DNA from: Batillaria attramentaria | Taxonomy: Eukaryota; Mollusca; Gastropoda; Batillariidae | Reading direction: 5' to 3' | Assembly: GCA_018292915.2 (NCBI GenBank) | Contig: JACVVK020000014.1 | Location: 2,252,001 to 2,316,000, forward strand | Length of the DNA: 64,000 bases | Shown: piece after piece, positions 31,561-45,522 of the stretch | How the letters are laid out: every line of letters begins with the position of its first letter | Position numbering within the stretch: the stretch's first letter is position 1 | Program-made: the position numbers and the translations under genes | The notes under the pieces: model-generated | What the model saw: only the letters and a program-made list of their open reading frames with translations | Database searches by the model: none | Told to the model about the DNA's origin: nothing

Positions 31561-32476
31561 AGTTAATCAGCAATAATGGTCAAAACGATGACCGTAGTCG
31601 TTACAACGGATGAAGTAGAAGTTGATCAGATCCGGCGTGTATGAATATTAGCACAGTTAAAATTGTGGACTGCAATGTGCCAGCATTGATTATTGGTTCC
31701 ACAGAAATGCTACAGCACCCATGATTTTGATGAGAGTGTTTGTAACGGCTTTTGCCGGAAAGGTTTCGTGTCCAACGCAAGTCAGGATTCTTGAGGAGGC
31801 TGATCCGTATATTACAGGGCCCGCATGTAAAAGTCGGGGTTAGGGAGTTTAGCCCCGGGTTAGAGTCTAACCTGGAACTAAACTAGCTCTAGGGTTAACT
31901 TTTCTGTTGATATTTGTTTTAAATCAGGAAGCGGGTCCATTCCAGCAAGGTGCCTATGCCGTTATAGAAGGATTTTTTTTTTTGTTCTTTCTTCGCTTCC
32001 TTTTTTTATTTAATTTTGTTTTGGGGTTTCTTTTGTCCTTGTCTGGGTTAGGGCCGTAGCCGTGGGTTAAATTAACCTCGAGTTTTACATACGGGCCCAG
32101 ACCACCTAACAGTAAGTTTTGGCACGTTTATCTGGATCTCTTGCTGTTGTGTAAGCTACAATTCATCCTATTGATTGAAATGAATTGTCCATTGCGGACC
32201 GCTGGAACCTTTAGATAACATTCTTACTCTTCGGAACCCCTAGACCGCCAGGGGTTCAACGATGAAAAGTGTAACTCCATAACCATTTCCTGTGCCACTT
32301 CACACGCGCATTCAAACGTTTTACTACACTGAAATGACGTCACATAGTGTGTCTGCAATGTTCACGTCACTGCGCTGCTTTGTCTTTATGCATCTGTGGG
32401 ACGCGCTGCCAATTTGGCCCCTACTCCAGGTCAAATTATTTTGTAAGGTATTCCCATATCTAGCTGACATATAGAG
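31561..32476. other. No gene seen
   Basis: Contains poly-T runs (31972-31983) and a GGGTTAGGG-like motif near 31838. Nothing codes convincingly. Confidence 0.5.
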
Positions 32477-32632
32477 TTTTCCCAATTCGGTGCCCCCGAT
32501 TACGGAAAATACACCACACGAGTTTGTTGATTTCGACCGTAAAACTGCGAGTTTTAACGAGCAGTTTTACGGTCGAAATCAACAAACTCGTGTGGTGTAT
32601 TTTCCGTAATCGGGGGCACCGAATTGGGAAAA
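32477..32632. repeat. Perfect 72 bp inverted repeat with a 12 bp loop
   Basis: 32477-32548 is exactly complementary to 32561-32632: every base pairs when compared by hand. Outer ends TTTTCCCAATTCGG and CCGAATTGGGAAAA. No ORF. A long hairpin of this perfection implies recent origin or conversion. Confidence 0.95.
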
Positions 32633-33065
32633 TTATTTATACCACGTCCCTACCTGCATTTCTTTGATTTGAAAGCTGACATCGGCAATCCAAATGCTTC
32701 ACGCGACATCTCTGACTGAGGTGCTTTACCTCGCTTTGTCCATAGGCTTTGAGAAGTCAGCTGGTCCGTTTCGAAGCCTCCGTCTTAGTAGAGAACTGGA
32801 ACTAGACTTACGCTTGTCACAAACACGACCGCTTGTTGATAAAACGTAGCAAAAGATCAACAATTACACGTCAAGCGACTGGCAAAGCTCCTTCGTCCCC
32901 ATTTCCGTACGAAGTCGAACTACGTCATGTCGTGACGTGAATTATTATTTAGTCTCTTTTCGCGTCATATTGTGACGCAAATCATTTCACCAGAACACAC
33001 TGCTGGAACACTGCTAGGGGTAATACATGTTCGCTCTTTAAGGCGATGTCACACTGAAAACAAGT

Positions 33066-34081
33066 TGAATAGTAGACTCCAGAGTGCAGTCCCTTTTCGG
33101 CGGGGCGTGAAAATGTGACTGCTTACACCCAGCGCCATTTTCAAAAATGGCGAATTTTTTTTAGAAAAGCAGAGACTTGTGTGTCATATGATTCGATTTG
33201 AAACGAAGTGTTGAATATCCGACCACTTTTCGTTTGGGCAAAATCTTTGCCAGCGGACAATTATTGTTGCGCTTTGATGGCACTGTTTACGTGGTACACT
33301 GATCCAACAGGATGTGAGTAAACGGCAAGGGGGTTGCACTCTGACAGGCAAGGGTGCTGCACTCTACAGGCAAGTATCATATTATTGCACGGTGCAGACG
33401 ATCACGTACCTGACTTGTGGTGGAATAAGAGACGATTACAAAAGCATACACACCCGTGCTCTAAGACTGAATGTAATAATAGATCTGTCCATTCAGACAG
33501 AGACATGTTATGTATGTCTCTGATTCAGAAACACGCCTACTTTCACTCTGAAGACAGCCTGCCATCACTTGCGCCACTAAGGATCCCTCTGGGTTCAAAG
33601 CTGGTCAAGGATGACATAGTACGCGACCTTGTGTTAGAGAGCACCGAGACAATTTAGGCCCGTCACGGTAGCGCAGTGAGCGCCATTTCCCCACTGTGCA
33701 CAGAGGTACTTTCCACTGAAAGACTCTGTGCCCCAGAGAGTGGTTGAATAGACTCCAGAGTGCAGTCCCTTTTAAAAAATGGCGATTTTTTTTTAGAAAA
33801 GCGGAGACTTGTGTGTCATATGAATCGATTTGAAACGAAGTCTTGAATATCCGACCACTTTTGGTTTGGGCAAAATCTTTGCCAGCGGACAATTATTGTT
33901 GCGATTTGATGGCACTGTTTACGTGGTACACTGATCCAACAGGATGTGAGTAAACGGCAAGGGGGTTGCACTCTGACAGGCCAAGGTGTTGCACTCTGCA
34001 GGCAAGTATTATTGCACGGTGCAGACGATCACGTACCTGCCTTGTGGTGGAAAAAGAGACGATTACAAAAGCATACACACC
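33066..34081. repeat. Dispersed duplication: D1 - E - D2
   Basis: D1 (about 33066-33450) and D2 (about 33746-34081) are direct repeats of about 340-385 bp; D2 has a short internal deletion. Between them is segment E (33450-33745), which recurs at 39250-39542. Landmarks are GACTCCAGAGTGCAGTCCC (D) and CCGTCACGGTAGCGCAGTGA (E). ORFs through D or E are not recognised. Confidence 0.8.
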
Positions 34082-34660
34082 CTAACTCGGGAACCAAGCC
34101 AATGACACGTCTTGGCTTGGAGTCCATGCCTCTACAGAACCGGTAGGAAACGGGAAATTTGTGGCGACTCAAAACCATGTCCTTTGTAAAACAAAAGAAC
34201 AGTCTAGAATGGTCAAGAATAACGTAGCGTTTACGCCAAGCATACTCTGGCAGTAAAACTGACTGTGAATAAATCGTAGCAAGGGCTTTTGTTCCATTCG
34301 AGAGGCTAGCCGACGATTTTTCGTCGCCATGTTTGATTGCGTATTGACAACGTGACACATCACGTGGTTTACCAGTGGTAAACAAAAGCGAAGCAGACGA
34401 CACAGTCTACGTAGACAGACGTTATGCTCTAAGTCTGCTACGCCAGATATAGCGTCGCCAGCCGAGATCTTACGCGCGGTACACCTTCTGTAGCCATGCT
34501 AGAAATCTAGAGGTAAAATCGTTGTTTGAACCAACACATACAAAAAGAAAAAGAAATCATCCCACACTGATGTAGTCAGGCAGTGAGATAGTAGTGCGGT
34601 ACATGTATAATAATATGAAATGTCGAAAATGCTGGTTCACAATCACAGATGCCATTACTT
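34082..34660. other. No supported gene; one unassigned ORF
   Basis: A minus-strand ORF from 34403 to 34029 is open for 124 codons, but part lies inside repeat D2 and nothing in it is recognised. Confidence 0.4.
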
Positions 34661-34721
34661 CACGTAAACTGTGACACAGCATACATTTTTTAGAAATGTA
34701 TGCTGTGTCTCAGTTTACGTG
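34661..34721. repeat. Hairpin of about 28 bp arms
   Basis: CACGTAAACTGTGACACAGC and GCTGTGTCTCAGTTTACGTG are inverted copies with one mismatch around a T/A-rich loop. Probably a small MITE end pair. Confidence 0.7.
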
Positions 34722-36343
34722 GATACAACACTCTCCGCCCAGTGTGTTCACCATGTCACTGAGTACACTTCTGTAGGCTCAATGCCAGCATTTGAGATGC
34801 TATCACTGTGCAGGTGTTTAGGTGTTGCGATGACTGATACCACAAAATGATCTGTGAGAATTAAAATCACAAAGATTGTCCCTAATTGTGGCTTCCAGTG
34901 ACACTTCAGTTTTTGGCTAGTTGTTCATACTTCAGCCATGTGCCCAGTGCTTTGGTGTGTGTGATGGGTGCATTTTCTTTCCTTCGGTCTGTATGAACTA
35001 ATAAAAGCACTCTCTTTCTCTCTCTCTCTCTCTCTGAGAACGAGGGGCATTCGGTCTGCATGAACTAATAAAAGCACTCACTCTCTCTCACACACACACA
35101 CACATGCTGAGCCTGAAATTAAAAAGTAAATAAAACGCTACAACACTTTGCTTTCACAACAAACATAATGCATAGTACATGTAGTCATTTTCCCCATCTT
35201 TATTGTGAAAGATTGATGTCACAATTCATGCATGCACATTTTTCTACAATGGGTATACTTCCACAATTCATTCAATTATGTTATGTTCATGACAACAACC
35301 CTGGAAGGTAAAAAAACAAAAATATCAAACAGAAACAGCAGCAATAGAACTGCAATTCCTACTGTCTGCACAGCAAATATAACTGCCAGATCACAATACA
35401 ATATGAATCATATGACTGAACACACACATAGCAGTGGCAACAGACAAATAAGACATGCAGTGCTCAGTAATGCTATTTGTATTGTCATTTTGTTACACTG
35501 TCTCCTACAGGCTGTGTATTTGAAAATATGGTATTGGAATTAAAATTGTCTACCATATTCATCCTTCTGGTATATTCTCCTACTGTGTATTCAACAGAGA
35601 CACAAGAACCATGTCCCCAGCACATCATACAACTCTTATTAGGCTGGCAGGAGCAACTGGTCCTTTTCCTCCAAACAGACATTTGTTTTCCTCAGTCTGC
35701 TGGTCAAACACTTGAAACAAATACTGTCAATACTATTTGAACATTTTCATCCCCAGAAAGCCAATGAACACCGCTCTCCGAACCACTAGCTGTGCAACAC
35801 TTGTGTGCTTAAAGTGTACTTTGGTGGTTCATTCAGATAAACTGTGACATTTTGCTGTAGGTACCCAAACAAAGGAACAATCCCACATGCAAACTAAGTA
35901 GTCAAAGTTATCCATTCTCTCCGGTAATGACTTCCTTGAGTTAATATTTGCATACATACTGCACATTTCAATCAGGGCTGTTCTGGACAGTAACCCAAAT
36001 CATCAGCATTGCACACTTCATGTATCAAGAGATCACACATCTATTTTTTTAAAGTTTGCTGTATGCAATGTGCCTGATGAAAGAGGTAAAAGTTGTGAGA
36101 TATATGAAAGATGACAGTGTGGGACAATATACAGACAACCTGCACTGCAACACACTGCACTACAGCATAACTTTCACATTTCCAAAAGGAAGGCTAGGAT
36201 CCCTAATTTGTCTGGACATTGACATAAGTTAAACCAAAGCAGCACAGTTCACCAATTTTTTTTCCATACATGCTTCCACAAGTTTTAGGTTAAATACTTT
36301 CATGTTGGTGTGCATGTAGGTTGAAACTCTCCCATGTTGGCCT
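34722..36343. other. AT-rich stretch; one possible Cys-rich exon
   Basis: A minus-strand ORF at 35682-35485 contains a Cys-rich stretch (CSCQPNKSCMMCWGHGSC) that could be a degenerate zinc-binding exon. Its upstream sequence offers a weak CAG acceptor. (CT)n at 35015-35034. Confidence 0.35.
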
Positions 36344-36556
36344 TCAAATACTGTACATGTATGCATTTAGGACTGCCTTAGGCTTATCTCCTTGCCTCAA
36401 AATTTCAAAGTCTCTTTGCAGCCTCTTTAATGCCTTTCCTGAGACTAGGTGTTTCTTGTCTTCCCCTGGGTGCTTCGATGGGTGAATGGTCCAAAGGGCG
36501 TTCACATGCTGTTCTAGATGTGATAGCAGCAGGCAGTCATACAGTTCCACATGAAC
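36344..36556 (-). CDS. Probable terminal exon of an unidentified minus-strand gene
   Basis: The exon follows a strong acceptor (TTTTCTGTGCTCAG, AG at 36558-36557) and is open for 70 codons to a stop at 36344, starting VHVELYDCLLLSHLEQHVNA. Composition is protein-like with amphipathic helices and no low complexity. I do not recognise the family. Splice-flanked candidate exons upstream (37545-37576, 36991-37114, 37925-38049) suggest a multi-exon gene, but I could not build a continuous frame through them. Confidence 0.45.
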   Translation of the reverse strand, partial: VHVELYDCLLLSHLEQHVNALWTIHPSKHPGEDKKHLVSGKALKRLQRDFEILRQGDKPKAVLNAYMYSI

Positions 36557-36990
36557 CTGAGCACAGAAAATATAAATTGATCACAGCATGGTTGGGAGTG
36601 GAAAGTGGTTGGTGGGGGTGGGGGGGGGGGGTGTCAGTGCTCCTCACTAAAAACTAGCAACAGGGGGTGGGGGGTTGTTTATACATACAACTGTGTACAT
36701 GTATCATACACATGTAATATGGTACACAAGAGGCCACACCAATGTCAAACAGGCAGTATTTATGAAGACTGTTCAAAGTGTTATTTATCAGTCAATGTTT
36801 ACCTCTGCATTTCTTCTTCTTTGTCTGATGTGTGGCAGTTTTTAGATGACTACTGAGAAAACATACAAGCATCCTGACAGATCAGATGTTAGATCAGGTT
36901 TAGGAGAGAACATTCACATGTAAACAAAGCCAACACTAACAGAAAATAACACAGAGCACCAGAACTCACCAGACTCAAATGAGACCAAAC

Positions 36991-38049
36991 CTTCCTTGAG
37001 ATATCAGTGTCACTGTCACCACACTTTCCCATCATCTTGCTCAGCAGTAGCTCTTTCTTACACTGTCAACATCATTGTCAGCTATTGTTTCACATTCAGG
37101 AGGTGACTGATAACCTAAAGCTGGTAAAAGACAGAAAGTTTTGGTCAAAACATTACTTGGGGTTCTAAGTTACCATTAAAACCAAACATGAACAGAACAA
37201 TTGTTCAGTGACTCCACAAACTTAATACTATAATTCCTCAAGAATAACTTCACAAAATCAGAACAACGGTGTGTTGCTGTTTTTTTTGTAGAACTAGAAG
37301 ATGCAGACTGGTGAGCTTTGTTTTCATTAAACTACAGTTGTGGTTGAGGTTACATTTGCTGTATGTCCAAATGTGTGTATGGAGACTTTTGTAAGTATAT
37401 CATATTCACAGAAATTTACACTATTTCTTAGGTAACTGAAACTCATGGACAAAAGGAGGCTTTGTGAGTTAACAGGGTATTATAAGGCAGTCTACATAAG
37501 TCATTTTCCTGATTATAATTAGGTATATGAAGTAAAGCACTTACTTGTACTTGTGTGTTGGGGCATGGTCCTCATCCTGTAACAGAATGACATCACAATA
37601 AACACTGCTTACATCTTTGCATACATCAAATGCAGATCAATACCACTTCAATTCAGGAGAGGGAAAAAAGTCTAGTGGATGAATCTCATGAAAGTTCCAC
37701 TACACATTCACCTACACATTTTCAGCTTGTCTGTCTGATGCATGGCAGTTGTTCTAGATAATTAATGGACAGCAAGTTCCCATTCAACAGAGAAACAACC
37801 AAGTTCAAAGACCACTGACTTACAAGTGCTCAAGCAATAGTAAATAAATGTGTGTAAATGTACACAAATCTAACAGTTACTCTAACAGAAAAAAGCACTG
37901 CACCACCTGTACCACACACCATACCTTCCATGAGACATCAGTGTCAGTGAATCCACTTATACCCATCATCTTCATCCTTGGTCAACAGTTCTCCCCAGTT
38001 GTGATGTCATGGTCAGTTTGGGTGCCACTTACTGTGGGTGACTGAGAGC
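36991..38049 (-). repeat. Tandemly duplicated exon-like units in the same putative gene
   Basis: 37114-36991 and 38049-37925 each begin after CCAGCTTTAG and end before a GT (AAG/GTTTGG and AAG/GTATGG). They share GACA-TGA-ACTGAT-TCTCA patterns, and similar flanks extend the duplication over about 380 bp, spaced about 935 bp apart. Both have an in-frame stop in the frame I favour, so one or both may be non-coding or use internal donors (for example AGT/GTAAGA). Confidence 0.4.
37545..37576 (-). CDS. Candidate 32 nt microexon
   Basis: Flanked by TTCTGTTACAG and GTAAGTGC, both near consensus. The 32 bases could encode DEDHAPTHKY. It lies between the duplicated units above. Short, so chance is possible. 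Confidence 0.35.
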
Positions 38050-38075
38050 CTAAAGCTGGTAAAAGAAATGATTTT

Positions 38076-39249
38076 TAGTTGATTGGTAAACATAACAATA
38101 ACACTGCCTTAGTAACTCATTAATCATAATGTCTTACAAATTCATACATGTATACAACTGAATGATACATGTACCAGTTCTTGTACACAAGCACATCATA
38201 AAAAAAAAACTTCCCACAATTTAAAACAACAACAAACAAAAGACAAAACCCCTTCCGTGCTTCCATGGTCCAGATCTATAGCTGATTTCTTACCAAAACA
38301 ACCCACAACAACCCAGCTGAGTCCGACCAGCAGTATCAAGTAGTAGTAGTGCTGAATCTTGACTAATCGACTCTAAATCTGTTTTCAATCAGTAGATACT
38401 AGTACCAAATCACTACCTTTCGGAACCCCTCTCTTTCTGCGCTTATTGTGAAATGGTTCCCGACTGATTCTACATGTTTCTGCGTTTACGCTGAAAAGCT
38501 GTTTGCAAAGTACATACATGTACTAGAAGTCAAGTTTCAGTTGCGTCACTGACTAGTTACACATTGCAAGCCGCCGGGAAAGAGCGTTGGAAGTCAGGCG
38601 GTACAGCCGTCGATTGCGCCACCATCAAAAGCGAGGAGAATACTTTGTTCTCGTGTGCTAGTTCTACTTCTGATGTGGTGTATCAGTACGTTTCCTACTT
38701 TTTAACCGGAGATAATTAGGCCTAGCGTAACAGAAGTTTGCCGACACGGAACAGTTCGCGACGTACCCCGGCTCCGCTTCACAGAAAAGAAGTTTATTAT
38801 CTACTCATGATTACACTAAACAAAGACAGCAATCTTACAGTCACATACCATATCATTGTAGAAGATGCAGACATTTCTTGTAAACGTCACCGATGCAAAT
38901 ATTCCTCAATTTTCACCAAAAAACAAACTGCAGCTTGGGAGCGTTGCAAAACTGCCACCATTTTTATTTTGTCTCGGTCGGCCAGACAGGAAAGGGGCGG
39001 GGCCTCCGCTGATAGACTTGAAACCAAGGTCAAATCAGCGAAAACGAATTTTTGCCTCTAGCCATTTTCAGGGCCACTCGCCATCCGCGAAAAGTAATTT
39101 GCCCCCAATATTATGGGGTATGAGCATATAACGGTACCAGTTGCTATGCTCTTGCCACCACAGTTTTCACTTGCCCAGAAACACCTAGTTTGGAACTGTG
39201 GCTAAAGGTACGACCTCGACCTCTTAGCCACGTGACTGGGGTTAACTGA
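38076..39249. other. No supported gene
   Basis: A minus-strand ATG at about 38625 (MVAQSTAVPP) with 23 codons could be a first exon of the gene below, unproven. Overlapping plus-strand ORFs at 38738-39131 are not recognised. Confidence 0.35.
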
Positions 39250-39542
39250 CACCCGTGCTCTAGGACTGAATGTAATAATAGATCTGTCCATTCAGACAGA
39301 GACATGTTATGTATGTCTCTGATTCAGAAACACGCCTACTTTCACTCTGAAGACAGCCTGCCATCACTTGCGCCACTGAGGATCCCTCTGGGTTCAAAGC
39401 TGGTCAAGGATGACATAGTGCGCGACCTTGTGTTTGAGAGCACCGAGACAATTTAGGCCCGTCACGGTAGCGCAGTGAGCGCCATTTCCCCACCGTGCAC
39501 AGAGACCTGTACTTTCCACTGAAAGACTCTGTGCCCCAGAGA
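39250..39542. repeat. Dispersed segment E, second copy
   Basis: Closely matches 33450-33745. Shared landmarks are GACTGAATGTAATAATAGA and GCGCAGTGAGCGCCATTTCC. Confidence 0.85.
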
Positions 39543-40354
39543 GTGCAAGTTGAAAGGCAAAACGCCCGAAACATGCTTTACGAAACAATACATGACACAC
39601 ATGAAAACATGTTTTGCGAAACAACATCGAAACATGCAGAAAATCGAACTGTGATCTTTTGTGGTGTCATTTTCTTTCAAACTCACGTCACTGAAAATCT
39701 GACGTATACACGCCCGCCAAACACAGCCATTTTACCAACACTACCACATTTTACCAATACCAACACTAGGTGAGGTATTTCCCGAAACATATTTGCTTAA
39801 TTCTCACTTTCACTCATCCTCCATGTTAGCATTCAGTCACGGTATTTCCAAAATATATTTTACCAATTCTTCCCGCTCTGTCTTGACCTAAGGTGGCTGA
39901 TGGGCCGGTGAAATTCCGGCGAAACGCGTCCCGCTACGGTCAAGACGTTCCTACCTTAGGCCTCGGTCACAACCGGCCGCACGATTTTTTTATGCTTGCG
40001 ATCTCCACGAAATGTCTGCGGCCTGCGGCTTCTACGATCTGAAAAAAAAAAAAAAAAAATTAAGGTTGCAAATCGTGCGTACGATATACGTGCGATGGCG
40101 TACGTTCCCCGCAAGTCTCGCACGGGTAACATCTTGCGATTTCAGTTGGTCAAAAATCGTACGACGGCCGTACGGATCGTACGTTGTCCTCGCAGTTATC
40201 GTACGGAGGTCGTACGCCTTCGTACGACGTTCGTGCGATGTTGACGATGTTTGCACGGGCTATACGGGTGTCGTGCGTGCGCCGTACGGCTATCGTAAGT
40301 GCTCTGTACGCGTGGTGTGCGTCGGTCGTTCGACGGCCATGGCCGACGCGCGTT

Positions 40355-42207
<1,853 letters not shown>

Positions 42208-43286
42208 GTTCATGCATATAGGGACCAGCCTACATATATACATGTAGTTTGTTTATGGAAAGAAGACATCAGAGGATTTGGATATTATTAACAGAGAGTT
42301 TGACAAATCTATGGACACGTACACAACTTGACAGACTGCACTGCAACACTTCTACATTGCACACCAACATCCCCCGGGCCTTCACCTGGTCTTGCGTCAG
42401 CCTTGCGGAGCACTCACGGAGCACGTGCGTGCATCGTGGGAACATCGTACTACCGACTTGCGGTCTGTGATCACGTGCGGCCATCGTGCGGTCCTCGTGG
42501 GAAGCACGCAAGACAACCGTGCGTCACTTGTGCGTTCATCGTGCGGCCGCCGTGCAGCCATCGTGACCTATTTTTCTCGCCCCGAGAGGTCAAAGTCGTA
42601 CGATGCACTTGCGGCAATCGTGTGTTGGCCGTACAGTGGCCGTGCGGCCAACGCAAGTGTGTAAAAAATCGCAGGTGATCGTAGAGTTTGTTGATCATGT
42701 CGAAAACCGGCCGCAGCGCTCTGCGGCCTCCTTGCGACCTGGAAATTTCGCAGGACGCCCGTGCGCCGTTCGCAAGATTTGCCACGACTTTTGGCCGTAG
42801 ACCCTCCGTAGGAGCCCGTGCGGCCGGTTGTGACCGTAGCTTTACTAGACACCAGGAGTAGATGACAGCCAATTCAGAGCTACTCAGCTGGACTCCCTGA
42901 CTGGCGGCTGTCGGCGAGTAGTCAGGTGGCGGCGGGTGTACGTGAGGCGCGCGAGTCGGATGGATAGGAGTGCCAGGTGGTAATCTCATCTCGCGCGCCT
43001 CAGATGGTGGAATAGTCGGCCGGTGCAGCGGGACTGGGAGGGGAGGGAAGTCGACTGATCCTTGGCGAAGGAGGGGAGGGAGGCCTACTGGACCATGGCG
43101 AGTTCTCTGCCGGTCATGGTTGGGCTGATCCCCGTACACCGCGTTGGTGTGAGGGGGAGGGGCGTGGGAGGGGTGGGGGCGGAGGCGGTATTGTGGTACA
43201 TGTAAGCCTCTGTCTCTGGGGAGATGGGAGGGACTGTGGTTGTAGGGGCGTGGCCGCAGAAGACGTGGCCCCATGTTGTCCCTACT

Positions 43287-44276
43287 GCCACGGTCACAAC
43301 CGGCCGCGCGATTTTTTGATGCTTGCGATCTCCACGAAATGTCTACGGCCTGCGGCTTCTACGATCTGAAAAAAAATACGTGCGATGGAGCACGTTCCCC
43401 GCAAGTCTCGCGCGGGTGGCGTCTTGCGATTTCAGTTGGTCAAAAATCGTACGACGGCCGTACGGATCGCACGTTGTCCGCACAGTTATCGTACGAAGAT
43501 CGTACGCCTTCGTACGACGTTCGTGCGATGTTGGCGATGTTTGCACGGGCTGTACGAGTGTCGTGCGTGCGCCGTACTGCTATCGTAAGTGCTCTGTACG
43601 CGTGGTGTGCGTCGGTCGTTCGACGGCCATGGCCGACGCGCGTTTTTCATGCATATAGGGAGCAGCCTACATATATACACGTAGTTTGTTTATGGAAAGA
43701 AGACATCAGAGGATTTGGATATTATTAACAGAGAATTTGACAAACCATGGACACGTATACAACAGACACTGACACAGCACTGCAACATTTCTACATTGCA
43801 CACCAACATCCCCCGGGCCCGCACATGGTCTTGCGTCAGCCTTGCGGAGCACGTACGGAGCACGTGCGTGCATCGTGGGAATATCGTGGGAACATCGTAC
43901 TACCGACTTGCGGTCTGTGATCACGTACGGCCGTCGTGCGGTCCTGATGGGGAGCACGCAAGACAACCGTGCGTCACTTGTGCGTTCATCGTGCGGCCGC
44001 CGTGCGGTCGCCGTGACCTATTTTACTCGCCCGGAGAGGTCAAGGTCGTACAATGCACTTGCGGCAATCGTGTGTTGGCCGCACAGTGGCCGTGCGACCA
44101 ACGCAAGTGTGTAAAAAATCGCAGGTGATCGTAGAGTTTGTTGATCATGTCGAAAACCGACCGCAGCGCTCTGCGGCCTCCTTGCGGCCTGGAAATTTCG
44201 CAGGACGCCCGTGCGCCGTTCGCAAGATTTGCCACGATTTTTGGCCGTAGACCCGCCGTAGGAGCCCGTACGGCCG
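43287..44276. mobile_element. TIR DNA element B (intact, non-autonomous)
   Basis: GGTCACAACCGGCCG at the left and CGGCCGGTTGTGACC at the right; about 990 bp; no transposase. It interrupts the C-terminal part of the SGNH ORF. A second partial terminus (GGCCGGTTGTGAC) lies just outside the right end, at about 44277-44298. I could not identify a target duplication, so the superfamily is open. Confidence 0.75.
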
Positions 44277-45522
44277 GTTGTGACCGGCCGGTTGTGACAA
44301 CGTCTGTTGTCTTGGTCAGGTCGGGGTTTAGGCGTCGTGTAACGGTACTGGCGGTGAGGGGTGGAGTAAGCGCGCTTGACGTCTAGTGCCAGTTTGCTGG
44401 TACCTGTCTTGTTCGGGTGAATGGCGTCGTTGGTCTTGTATAGTCCAGTCTTGAGTTCACCCGTCTGAGTGAAGTATGACGTGTCGTGGTCAATGAAGTG
44501 AGCTTTCATTGATGTGCACACGTCACTTAGACAGGAATTCGTAATGGTGGTGGTTGTCGTTGTAGGGCAGAACCGACGACATAAAAATGGTGGCCTGAGG
44601 GAAGCAGCGTTTGGTGGAGTTGATTACTCCACGCCACGCAGTCTTGGCCAGCACACGACCCCGCTTACAGTCGTTTATGCCAACGTGAACGACCACGGTT
44701 TTGACGTTAGTGTTGGGTTCCGTGCCGTTCAGACGTTGAATAACACCCGCTCTATCGAGCCCCGAGATGGAGATGACTTGTGTCTTCTCAGTAGACACTG
44801 CCATCTTGTTCTCATGGAGGCCTCGCACAACGGAGTCTCCAAGTATAACAGTTTCTGTCTCTGTATGTAAATAAGGAAGCTCCGGCCATTCTTCCTCATT
44901 CTGCTTACTAGAGGGTTTTACAGTGCTGATCTCATCAGCCGAGGCAAGCGGGATTTTTTCCTGCCTAGGTCGGCTCCTACCCAGAGCGGGTGTGCTATGG
45001 GCCCAATGGGGAGGCTGTTGCCACACAGCCGAGCTTCACCCACTACACGGGTGCGACTTGGTATGACACGCCGGCACAGTGCGCTTATCTTGACGCGGTG
45101 TGCTGGCTTGCGATCCCTGATGACCCCTAGAGCTATGTCAGTGGGAGCGTAGTGCTCCCGGCAGGTTCAACCAAGCTGAACAGGTCTGTGTTGGGTAGGG
45201 GACTGACCAAAAGTGCAAACTGGGTTAGGGTAGCTGGAGCTCATTAGCTGTGGCAGGCAATCCAGCTAAGTGAATGGAAAACACTGAAAGAAAACCCGGA
45301 CAGGACATAGTCGTCAGCCGTGGCAGGCAAGTGTCCTAGGAAAAGGAAAATTCCAATCAAACACCCCCTGTCTCCCAGGCGAAGGAAGCCCTCCTAGGAG
45401 AAGGAAAACTCCAAACTCAAACCAAGCCAACGAAGTCGGAGTGTCGCTGACTATGCCCAGGAGGACATAGTGTGGCAACCCGTCAGGGAGACGAGCACAC
45501 ACGCAACCCAGAAAAATGGACT

